Assembly (NCBI RefSeq): GCF_036924715.1
Contig: NZ_JAZHSB010000001.1
Coordinates: 6,129,001-6,193,000 of the forward strand
Length of the DNA: 64,000 nucleotides
Direction of reading: 5' to 3'
Source of the DNA: Bradyrhizobium sp. AZCC 1721
Lineage (GTDB): Bacteria > Pseudomonadota > Alphaproteobacteria > Rhizobiales > Xanthobacteraceae
The notes below the pieces were generated by a model. It saw only the letters and a program-made list of their open reading frames with translations, was not told where the DNA came from and ran no database searches. Shown piece after piece: positions 44,019 through 50,874 of the stretch (its first letter is position 1; each line of letters begins with the position of its first letter). Both the position numbers and the translations under genes were made by a program.

Positions 44019-44996
44019 TTACGCGACGGGTTCGCGCGCAAGCCCCATCGCCCGCAGCGCCGAGGCAAAAGCGGCTAGGCGCTGCTCGCGATAGGCAGCC
44101 TGGTCGACGCCTTCGTAGTTCATGAATCCCTGTCCGGTCTTCATGCCGATGCGGCCCTCGCGCATATTGGCGGCAATGATCGGCGGCGCGGCGTAGCGGC
44201 TGTCGCCGAGCGCCTCGACCAGATAGCGGCTCGCATGATGCAGGATATCGCCGCCGCCCCAGTCGATGAACTCGAGCAGGCCGAGCACCGCGAAGCGGAA
44301 TCCGAAGCCATAGATCACGGCCTTGTCGATATCTTCAGCGGAGGCGACGCCCTCCTCCACCATCCGGGCGGCCTCGTTCATGGCCAGCGCCTGGATTCGG
44401 GGAACGATGAAGCCCGGACGCGCTGCACAGACCACCGGCACCTTGCCGATGCCTTCGAGCAGCGTCTTCATCCGCGCTGTCGTCTCCGACGCGGTGAGCC
44501 GGCCGGGAGACAATTCGATCAGCGGCACGAGGTAGGCGGGATTGAGCCAGTGCGCGTTGAGGAAGCGGCCGGGATGTTCGATCGATCCGGCGAGGTCGTC
44601 GACCAGGATCGTCGAGGTGGTCGAGGCGATGATAGGACCCTCACCCGCCAGCCGCGAGGCTTCCGCCAGCGCTCCCTGCTTCAACTCAAGGATCTCCGGC
44701 ATTCCCTCGAAGATGATGTCGCAGCGCGGCAACGCCGCGGCCGCGTCCTGCCGAGATACGATTGTGATCCGTTCGGCAATCGTTGGCACAAGCTCAGGCG
44801 GGAGCAGATCAATGCGCGAGAGGATCTCAAGCGTCGAACGGATTTCGGCCTTGGCTTCGGCCGTTAGCGTCTCGAAGGCCGACGCCTCCCGTTCCTTGAA
44901 ATCGATGACGACAACCTGATGACCGGCGAAAGCGAACACGACGGCAATGCCGCGGCCCATTCGTCCAGCGCCGAGGCATCCGATCACCGGTTTCAT
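44019..44996 (-). CDS. 3-hydroxyacyl-CoA dehydrogenase family protein
   Basis: A 325-residue NAD-dependent dehydrogenase: the dinucleotide site GCLGAGRMGRGIA at the N-terminus, DIIFEGMPEILELKQ, and the catalytic histidine region FLNAHWLNPAYLVPLIEL; the C-terminal dimerisation domain includes PGFIVPRIQALAMNEA. It oxidises a 3-hydroxyacyl-CoA or a similar 3-hydroxyacid. It is the last gene of the leftward seven-gene operon, and its ATG overlaps the stop of the opine-dehydrogenase-like gene by four bases. Confidence 0.88.
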   Translation of the reverse strand: MKPVIGCLGAGRMGRGIAVVFAFAGHQVVVIDFKEREASAFETLTAEAKAEIRSTLEILSRIDLLPPELVPTIAERITIVSRQDAAAALPRCDIIFEGMPEILELKQGALAEASRLAGEGPIIASTTSTILVDDLAGSIEHPGRFLNAHWLNPAYLVPLIELSPGRLTASETTARMKTLLEGIGKVPVVCAARPGFIVPRIQALAMNEAARMVEEGVASAEDIDKAVIYGFGFRFAVLGLLEFIDWGGGDILHHASRYLVEALGDSRYAAPPIIAANMREGRIGMKTGQGFMNYEGVDQAAYREQRLAAFASALRAMGLAREPVA

Positions 44997-46084
44997 CGGA
45001 AGCCCTCGGCCAGAAGATTTTGCAACGCAGCCCGGTCGAGATCGCCGAGGCCGAGCGAGGACAAGCTCCGGCCCGTCACCGCGAAATCCTCACCGGTGAT
45101 GGCGGAGCCGATCGCGAGGAACGCCTTGACCAGCGGCGTGTGCACGCCTGCAAGACCAGCGACCGATGCAAGGAACGACAACCCGAGACGCAGATCCTCC
45201 AGCATATAGCGGTGCTCGACAAGAATGAGGCGTTCGGACCAATCGCCGGAATCGGTGAGTTGCTCGTGCGCGTCGCGCGCATACATCCAGGGCTCACCAT
45301 CCCGCGAATAGTGATCGGCCAGGGGAAAATGCGGCGTTCCATAACCGAGCGCTTCGCGAACGGCGATGCGCTCAGCATCGAGCGCATCCGTGACGCGGCG
45401 TATGGCCGGCTGCGTTCCCTCCTTGTGAATATCCCATTTGTCGAAGTGTTCGATCGGACCGGCGTTCATGGTGATCAGCGGCGGATGAATGATCGGGCCG
45501 GCATTCATCAGCGCCGCCGAGAGCGCATCGCCGCATGGCTCGATGGCATTCGGAAACGCGCGCTCGATCACATCAAGCGCGTGCGGGGCAAGGCGCTGCG
45601 GAAACACACCGGTTGGCAATCGAGCGCCCCTGCCCGAGATGCGGACCGCATGAGGGCCCTGCTTGCGCGCCAACCACGGCAGGGTCCCGGTCTCCGCCGT
45701 TGCAATCTCCGCGCGGTTGCCCGCGTCCCGCGCGGCGCGCGCAAAGATGTAGGAGCCGAATGTGCCGGGCGGCAAATACACGACCTGGCCGTCGCGCAAA
45801 TGCGGCGCGGCCAATTCGGCGATCGCGCGTTGCGCAAAGGCCGGCGCCGGACACAGGATGAGATCGGCAGCGTCGATCGCTTCCGCGATCGAAGATGTGA
45901 TCGCAGCCAGCCCGGCCTCGCGGCGGCCTGATCGATCGATGACCGTTATCGTGGCGCCCTGCGCACGGTGTGCGTCGACATCTCCGGGATTTCGCCGCCA
46001 CAGCCGGATTTCGTGACCGGCCAACGCGAGGTCGCCGGCGGCCGCGAACGAACCGTTTCCTCCACCCAACACTGCGATCTTCAA
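44993..46084 (-). CDS. NAD/NADP octopine/nopaline dehydrogenase-family protein
   Basis: A 363-residue protein: N-terminal Rossmann domain with KIAVLGGGNGSFAAAGDL, and a C-terminal opine-dehydrogenase helical domain containing NAGPIIHPPLITMNAG, DKWDIHKEG and HYSRDGEPW. Opine dehydrogenases reductively couple an amino acid to a 2-oxoacid or act in reverse. The start is a TTG at 46084 preceded by GGAGG; no better ATG exists and the Rossmann motif begins at residue 4. In a pathway yielding amino- or oxo-acid intermediates it might oxidise or reduce an imine-like product, but that is speculative. It is coupled to the downstream dehydrogenase. Confidence 0.85.
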   Translation of the reverse strand: MKIAVLGGGNGSFAAAGDLALAGHEIRLWRRNPGDVDAHRAQGATITVIDRSGRREAGLAAITSSIAEAIDAADLILCPAPAFAQRAIAELAAPHLRDGQVVYLPPGTFGSYIFARAARDAGNRAEIATAETGTLPWLARKQGPHAVRISGRGARLPTGVFPQRLAPHALDVIERAFPNAIEPCGDALSAALMNAGPIIHPPLITMNAGPIEHFDKWDIHKEGTQPAIRRVTDALDAERIAVREALGYGTPHFPLADHYSRDGEPWMYARDAHEQLTDSGDWSERLILVEHRYMLEDLRLGLSFLASVAGLAGVHTPLVKAFLAIGSAITGEDFAVTGRSLSSLGLGDLDRAALQNLLAEGFR

Positions 46085-46124
46085 GATGTCCTCCGCTTCG
46101 TCGCTTCGCGTATCGGCAATCCTG

Positions 46125-46772
46125 TCACGCAGGCTCCGCCTTGACACTCTTTTGCTGCCACGTCGCCCAGGTTGGCCGATCGATCTGGAACAGATCGGTG
46201 GAGCGCGCATACCAGCCGCTGCCGTGCATGCGGGCGATCAGCCGCAGCGCCTGCGTGTCGATGTGGCAGCGCTCCTTGTCCAGAATTACCGCATCGTCGA
46301 CATGGGCGCGAACGATACGACCGATCACGGCCGTTTGTCGCGGTCCCGTCACCAGCGACGTGAGTACCCGGCACTCGAATGACACCGGCGATTCCGCGAT
46401 ACGCGGCGGGCGCACTGCCTGCGAGGCAGCCGGGGTCAGTCCGGCCAGCGCCAGTTCATCGATCTCGGGCGGCGCATCGATGCAGGTAATGTTCATGGCC
46501 TCGGCGTTGCGCTCGGCGACGAGATTGACGACGAATTCCCCGGTATCGAGGATATTCGCCGCCGTGTCCTTGAATCGCTGCGAACCTGCCAGCAACCCGA
46601 TCGCGACGGTCGGCGGCTCGTGCCCCATCACGTTGAAGAAGCTGAACGGCGCGGCATTGATCACGCCGCTCGCGGAGAGCGTGGTGATCCAGGCGATCGG
46701 CCGCGGCGTCACCGTGGCCGTCAATATTTTGTAGCGGTTCTGAGCTTCCAGCGTCTCCATGTCGAAGATCAT
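46125..46772 (-). CDS. Flavin reductase-like domain protein
   Basis: A 215-residue FMN-binding split-barrel protein of the flavin reductase-like family: the core PRPIAWITTLSASGVINAAPFSFFNVMGHEPP region and GEFVVNLVAERNAEAMNIT are typical. Such proteins supply reduced flavin to a monooxygenase, or act as flavoenzymes themselves. No matching flavin monooxygenase is adjacent, so the partner may be elsewhere. It is spaced 9 bases from FAH upstream and 40 bases from the opine-dehydrogenase-like gene downstream. Confidence 0.88.
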   Translation of the reverse strand: MIFDMETLEAQNRYKILTATVTPRPIAWITTLSASGVINAAPFSFFNVMGHEPPTVAIGLLAGSQRFKDTAANILDTGEFVVNLVAERNAEAMNITCIDAPPEIDELALAGLTPAASQAVRPPRIAESPVSFECRVLTSLVTGPRQTAVIGRIVRAHVDDAVILDKERCHIDTQALRLIARMHGSGWYARSTDLFQIDRPTWATWQQKSVKAEPA

Positions 46773-46781
46773 GCCAGCCCC

Positions 46782-47693
46782 TCAGATCGCTACCACCGGA
46801 TGACGCAGCCGGCCGATGCCCGTTACTTCGGCTTCCACCACATCGCCCGGCCACAGCCATTCCTGCGGAGAGCGGCCGGCGCCGACGCCCTCGGGCGTGC
46901 CCGTCGCGATGATGTCTCCCGGCTCCAGCGTCATCGCGGCCGAAATGTCGGCGATCAGGAGCGGCACCTTGAACAGCATGTGACGCGTGTTGGAGCGCTG
47001 CTTCTCGACGCCGTTCACCGTGAGCCACAGATCGAGTGCATGCGGGTCGGTGATTTCATCTGCCGTGACGATGCACGGCCCGAACGGCGCGTAGGTGTCC
47101 TGCCCCTTGGAGTAGATCCACTGGCCGGCACGGCGGTTGTCGCGGGCGCTGACGTCGATCATCACGCTGTAGCCGAACACGAAGCCGAGCGCGTCAGCTT
47201 CCGACACGCGCCGTGCGGTTCGCCCCATCACGACGGCGAGTTCAACTTCCCAGTCGAGCTGCTGCGTGATCGCCTTGTTGTGATGAATGGCCTCGTCCGG
47301 TCCGATGACGCTGGTCGGTGGCTTCGAAAAGATGATCGGCTGCTTGGGCAGATCTTTTGCGGTGTCGAGCGCGCGCGAGGATTCCGCGACGTGCTGGACA
47401 TAATTCAGGCCGATGCCAAAAATGTTCTTCCGGGGACGCGGTATCGGCGCGAGCAGCCTGACGTTTGCGAGCGGCAACGCAGCGCCGACTGGCCAGTTAT
47501 CCCTGCCTTCGTTCAGCATCTTCTTGAGCGCCGCCAAGGCCGGCGGTCCGAGATCGATGAAGTCGAGCATCGATGAGGGAAGAGAAACCCCGGTATGCTG
47601 GCCCAATTTCTCGACGTCCACGACGAGATCGCCGACAACCGCGCCGAGACGGGCGGCAGCTTCAACGGTGCTGCGATAGGTAACAAGACGCAC
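46782..47693 (-). CDS. Fumarylacetoacetate hydrolase (FAH) family protein
   Basis: A 303-residue FAH-fold hydrolase: PRKNIFGIGLNYVQHVAES, FSKPPTSVIGPDE, and the metal-binding LDWEVELAVVMGRTARRV acidic cluster, ending with GDVVEAEVTGIGRLRHPV. Members cleave fumarylpyruvate, acylpyruvates or decarboxylate oxaloacetate. Placed just after a gentisate-type dioxygenase gene in the same operon, acylpyruvate (fumarylpyruvate-type) hydrolysis is the natural reading. A dispersed hairpin repeat lies in the 107 bases between the two genes. Confidence 0.9.
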   Translation of the reverse strand: MRLVTYRSTVEAAARLGAVVGDLVVDVEKLGQHTGVSLPSSMLDFIDLGPPALAALKKMLNEGRDNWPVGAALPLANVRLLAPIPRPRKNIFGIGLNYVQHVAESSRALDTAKDLPKQPIIFSKPPTSVIGPDEAIHHNKAITQQLDWEVELAVVMGRTARRVSEADALGFVFGYSVMIDVSARDNRRAGQWIYSKGQDTYAPFGPCIVTADEITDPHALDLWLTVNGVEKQRSNTRHMLFKVPLLIADISAAMTLEPGDIIATGTPEGVGAGRSPQEWLWPGDVVEAEVTGIGRLRHPVVAI

Positions 47694-47706
47694 GATGCCC
47701 TCCTAT

Positions 47707-47803
47707 AGCGTTTTCAAGCGAAGTGGATACCGGTTCGCGTGAAGAAAACGCGCCAAACAAAAATCGAGAGCTTCGGTTCTGATTGATCAGAACCGAAGCT
47801 CTA
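47707..47803 (-). repeat. Dispersed stem-loop repeat, copy B
   Basis: Leftward copy of the unit at 21584-21708: a near-perfect 16-bp stem (AGAGCTTCGGTTCTGA pairing with TCAGAACCGAAGCTCT) around a 4-base loop, then CGATTTTTGTTT, GCGCGTTTTCTTCACGCGAACC and the terminal GAAAACGCT. The stop codon of the cupin dioxygenase (TAG, 47801-47803) is the first triplet of the element. The stem plus T-run looks like an intrinsic terminator inside the operon, so it may reduce expression of the downstream genes. Confidence 0.82.
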
Positions 47804-48913
47804 GGGTACGAGCGGCTGGCGGCCGCCATTGTCGCCAAAAGCTTCTTCGCGATAGAGCCCGAGCGCGTGCATGACCGGCAGGTCGTTGAAGGTGAAGAGG
47901 CAGGCGTCCTCGCTGGCGGATGCGTTCACATGCTCATGCCAGGCCCAGGACGGAACGCAGAAGATATCCCGCTCCTTCCAGTCGAAGCGCTTGCCGTCGA
48001 TGATCGAATGACCGCGCCCCTTGGCGACCTGATAGATAAAGCTGCCGGTGTGACGATGCGCGCGCGTGCTTTCGCCCGGCCGCAGCATCTGCATCGACGC
48101 GCCGATCGTCTGCATCACCGGACCGCCGGTCACCGGGTTGACGTAGTTCATGAGAACGCCGTCATAGGGCGAGCCGTCGGTCGCCTTGGCGTAACGCTCC
48201 AGCGCCTCGTAGGTCGGACCCCACTCATACTTCAGCAGCGGCGAATATCCCTTGGACCATTCGGCGCCCGCCGGGCGCAGGCCGGCATTGCCCCAGGTAT
48301 GCGTCATGTCGTCGACGGGATAACCGACGCTCTGCTGCAGGTCGGGGTGGACCACATAGAAGTTGGCTTCGAGCGTGTTGACGAGGGGAATGTCGAGGCC
48401 GTCCTGCCAGATGCAGGGCGTGCCGTCGCTGGAGACGCCGTGCTCGTGCCAGGTGCCGTTCGGCGTCAGCACAAAGTCGTTGGCACCGAGCGTCATCTTG
48501 TGACCATCGACGATGGTATAGGCGCCCTCGCCTTCCATGATGAAGCGGAGCGCAGAGGCCGAATGGGCGTGGGCGGATGCGACCTCGCCCGGGTGCATCA
48601 CCTGCAGGCCAGAATAGAGCCAGCCCACCGCGGCGGCGTGCTCGCGGCGTCCGGGATTGTTCAGATAGATGACGCGGCGCCCGGCTTTTTCGGGCGACAC
48701 CAGTTCAACGGAACGCAGCACGTGCGCGCGGAGGTCCTCATAGCGCCACAGCACCGGAATGGAGGACGATTTGGGCTGCCACGGCTCGATCTTGTTCGCG
48801 ACTGTCCAGAGTGCGCCCGCCTCCAGCCGTTCGAGCTCGTCATAGTAGGCTAGCAATTCAGGGGTGTCTTCGACATTGGCCCCGCCCGGCCACATCTTCC
48901 CGGTGGTTTTCAC
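47801..48913 (-). CDS. Gentisate 1,2-dioxygenase-like bicupin
   Basis: A 370-residue two-cupin protein. The first cupin carries AHAHSASALRFIMEGEGAYTIV and the second RPGESTRAHRHTGSFIYQV, with the iron-binding histidines typical of the gentisate/1-hydroxy-2-naphthoate dioxygenase group. These enzymes open a ring between carboxyl and an adjacent hydroxyl (or amino) carbon. With RidA upstream and FAH downstream, a substrate bearing an amino group such as 5-hydroxyanthranilate is attractive, giving an enamine for RidA; gentisate itself is the alternative. The start is uncertain: GTG 48913 is used, ATG 48895 is possible; an upstream ATG is in another frame. Confidence 0.82.
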   Translation of the reverse strand: MKTTGKMWPGGANVEDTPELLAYYDELERLEAGALWTVANKIEPWQPKSSSIPVLWRYEDLRAHVLRSVELVSPEKAGRRVIYLNNPGRREHAAAVGWLYSGLQVMHPGEVASAHAHSASALRFIMEGEGAYTIVDGHKMTLGANDFVLTPNGTWHEHGVSSDGTPCIWQDGLDIPLVNTLEANFYVVHPDLQQSVGYPVDDMTHTWGNAGLRPAGAEWSKGYSPLLKYEWGPTYEALERYAKATDGSPYDGVLMNYVNPVTGGPVMQTIGASMQMLRPGESTRAHRHTGSFIYQVAKGRGHSIIDGKRFDWKERDIFCVPSWAWHEHVNASASEDACLFTFNDLPVMHALGLYREEAFGDNGGRQPLVP

Positions 48914-48972
48914 GCGCTTTCGTTGCCATGTCGCCCTCCTGTGGGGTTGGCGCCGCTTCCGGCGTCGCGTTG

Positions 48973-49377
48973 TCAATTCATCTCGTCAGGTATCATTGCG
49001 ATCGCCTGGATTTCGACCTTGGCACGATCCTCGACCAGCCCAGATACCTGCAGCGCGGTCATGGCCGGAAAGTGCCGGCCCATGACGTCGCGATAGACGA
49101 CGCCGATTTCCTTCAGGCGCGCCGAGTATTCCTTGCGATCGAGCAGGAACCAGGTCATCGACACTACATGCCCCGGCGCCGCGCCGCCGGCGCGCAAGAC
49201 CGCATCGACGTTCTTCAGGGTCTGGCCGATCTGATCCACCAGATCATCGGACTCGAACTTGCATTGCTCGTTCCAGCCGATCTGGCCAGCGACGAAGATC
49301 ATCTTGCCGCGCGCGGCGATGCCGTTCGCGTACCCCCTCGGCTTGGCCCAACCGGGTGGTTGCAAGACCTCGAACAT
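48973..49377 (-). CDS. RidA/YjgF-family protein
   Basis: A 134-residue Rid protein: FVAGQIGWNEQ, TLKNVDAVLRAGGAAPGHVV and the C-terminal arginine block DRAKVEIQAIAMIP, matching the conserved Arg-x-x-Val-Glu of active RidA. Rid proteins deaminate reactive enamines/imines to ketones. Rid genes inside aromatic-amine degradation operons commonly act on aminomuconate-like or amino-ring-cleavage products, which supports an amino-bearing substrate for the dioxygenase next door. Confidence 0.88.
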   Translation of the reverse strand: MFEVLQPPGWAKPRGYANGIAARGKMIFVAGQIGWNEQCKFESDDLVDQIGQTLKNVDAVLRAGGAAPGHVVSMTWFLLDRKEYSARLKEIGVVYRDVMGRHFPAMTALQVSGLVEDRAKVEIQAIAMIPDEMN

Positions 49378-49417
49378 TTCATACTCCGTAGCAGGACGCG
49401 ACTGAACGACCGTTCGG

Positions 49418-50593
49418 CTAGACCGCCTTCAAGACGTCACGACCGATGATGAGTTTCTGTACTTCGGTCGCGCCTTCATAGATGCGCAACGCGCGTATCT
49501 CGCGATAGAGTTGCTCAACGACTTCGCCGGAGCGCACGCCGCGGCCGCCGAACATCTGTACGGCGCGGTCGATCACCGCTTGCGCGGTTTCGGTGGCGAC
49601 CATTTTGGCCATTGCCGCTTCACGGGTCGTGGAAGCTTTCTGCACGTCGCGCCGCCACGCCGCGCGGTAGGTGAGAAGCGCGCTGGCGTCGACGCCCGCG
49701 GCCATGTCGCCGAGGGCTGCCTGCGTCAATTGCTGGTCGCCCAGCACGCCACCGAACATCCTCCGTGACAGTGCATGCGCCACCGCCTCGTCGAGCGCGC
49801 GGCGGGCAAAACCCAGCGCGGCGGCTGCAACCGATGCGCGGAAGATATCGAGGGTGCGCATCGCAATCTTGAAACCTTCGCCCGGCGAACCCAACAGCCG
49901 CGCCGCCGGGATCCGGCAAGAATCAAAACGCAGCGTCGCCAGCGGATGCGGCGCCATCACATCGATACGGTCGGCGATCGAAAACCCGGGATCATCCGGC
50001 AGCACCACGAAGGCCGAGATGCCCCGCGCGCCCGGTGCCTCGCCGGTTGGCGCAAACAGCGTATAGACGTCGGCAATGCCGCCGTTGGAAATCCAGGTCT
50101 TCTCGCCATCGAGGACGTAGTGGTCGCCTTCGCGGCGGGCGCTGCAGCCCATGGCAGCGACGTCGGAACCGGCCTCCTTCTCCGACAAGGCAAAGGCGGC
50201 AATCCACTCGCCACGCCGCGCCTTCGGCAGCACCAGCGCGCGCAATTCGGGCGACCCGGCAATCGCCACCGCACCGGTTCCAAGTCCCTGCATCGCAAAT
50301 GCGAAATCGGCAAGCCCGCTGTGCCAGGCAAGCGTTTCGCGGGCGAGACAGATCAGCCGCGAATCGATCACCGCATCGGACCGATCGCCCGCGACCGATG
50401 CCTCCAGCAATCCGGCCGCGCCAAGCTGGCGTACCAGCGAACGGCAGGTTTCGTCGACGTCATGGCCGTGTGTATCGCCGAGGTCGCCTGCAAATGCGTC
50501 GAGCGCGGCGGCGTATTCGCTGTGGCGGGAATCGAAGAACGGCCACGCGAGGTGTTCGCGCGACGGCCCGCGTAATGGCGAAACCGGAGTCAT
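49418..50593 (-). CDS. Acyl-CoA dehydrogenase family protein
   Basis: A 391-residue acyl-CoA dehydrogenase: WIAAFALSEKEAGSDVAAM, KTWISNGGIADVYTLFA, ALSRRMFGGVLGDQQL and the C-terminal FGGRGVRSGEVVEQLYREIRALRIYEGATEVQK block with the catalytic Glu in YEGATE. It is the first gene of the leftward seven-gene operon. The ATG at 50593 follows GGGAG. In anaerobic-type and CoA-dependent aromatic breakdown such an enzyme would act on a ring-derived acyl-CoA; here it may oxidise a CoA-bound intermediate after ring opening. Its substrate is not known. Confidence 0.88.
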   Translation of the reverse strand: MTPVSPLRGPSREHLAWPFFDSRHSEYAAALDAFAGDLGDTHGHDVDETCRSLVRQLGAAGLLEASVAGDRSDAVIDSRLICLARETLAWHSGLADFAFAMQGLGTGAVAIAGSPELRALVLPKARRGEWIAAFALSEKEAGSDVAAMGCSARREGDHYVLDGEKTWISNGGIADVYTLFAPTGEAPGARGISAFVVLPDDPGFSIADRIDVMAPHPLATLRFDSCRIPAARLLGSPGEGFKIAMRTLDIFRASVAAAALGFARRALDEAVAHALSRRMFGGVLGDQQLTQAALGDMAAGVDASALLTYRAAWRRDVQKASTTREAAMAKMVATETAQAVIDRAVQMFGGRGVRSGEVVEQLYREIRALRIYEGATEVQKLIIGRDVLKAV

Positions 50594-50651
50594 GTCAGTC
50601 TCCCGCAAAGGCCGGTTTTGCGCGCGCCCGCCAAGTGCAACGCGCGCCTCA

Positions 50652-50680
50652 ATAATGTTTCATGGCTAAAATATCCTGTC
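50652..50680 (-). promoter_or_regulatory. Sigma-70-like promoter for the leftward operon
   Basis: Leftward TTGACA (50680-50675), 17-base spacer, AACATT (50657-50652), about 50 bases before the acyl-CoA dehydrogenase start. The -35 is perfect and the -10 fair. Confidence 0.45.
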
Positions 50681-50798
50681 AAGCGAACCGGCCGCCGATC
50701 GGAAGCCCGGCGCGTGTGCATGAAGCCTATGAAACAGGCTAGAAACTGCACTCAAATGCGCGTGAAGCGTTTTGCGGCATCAGAACTCGCGGGTTCGA

Positions 50799-50828
50799 TT
50801 GACATCATTTTTGTTTGATGTCTAAAAT
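50799..50828 (+). promoter_or_regulatory. Promoter with embedded operator for the IorA-Rieske-MarR operon
   Basis: TTGACA (50799-50804), 18-base spacer, TAAAAT (50823-50828): a strong sigma-70-type promoter. The spacer holds the perfect inverted repeat GACATCA (50801-50807) / TGATGTC (50816-50822). A repressor there would block polymerase. The MarR gene at the end of this operon (58142-58669) is the natural candidate, giving feedback control by the substrate. Confidence 0.6.
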
Positions 50829-50874
50829 TATATTAGGTCATCCGGAGTTCCGGGCGAGCCCTCAGGAGGCGAGC

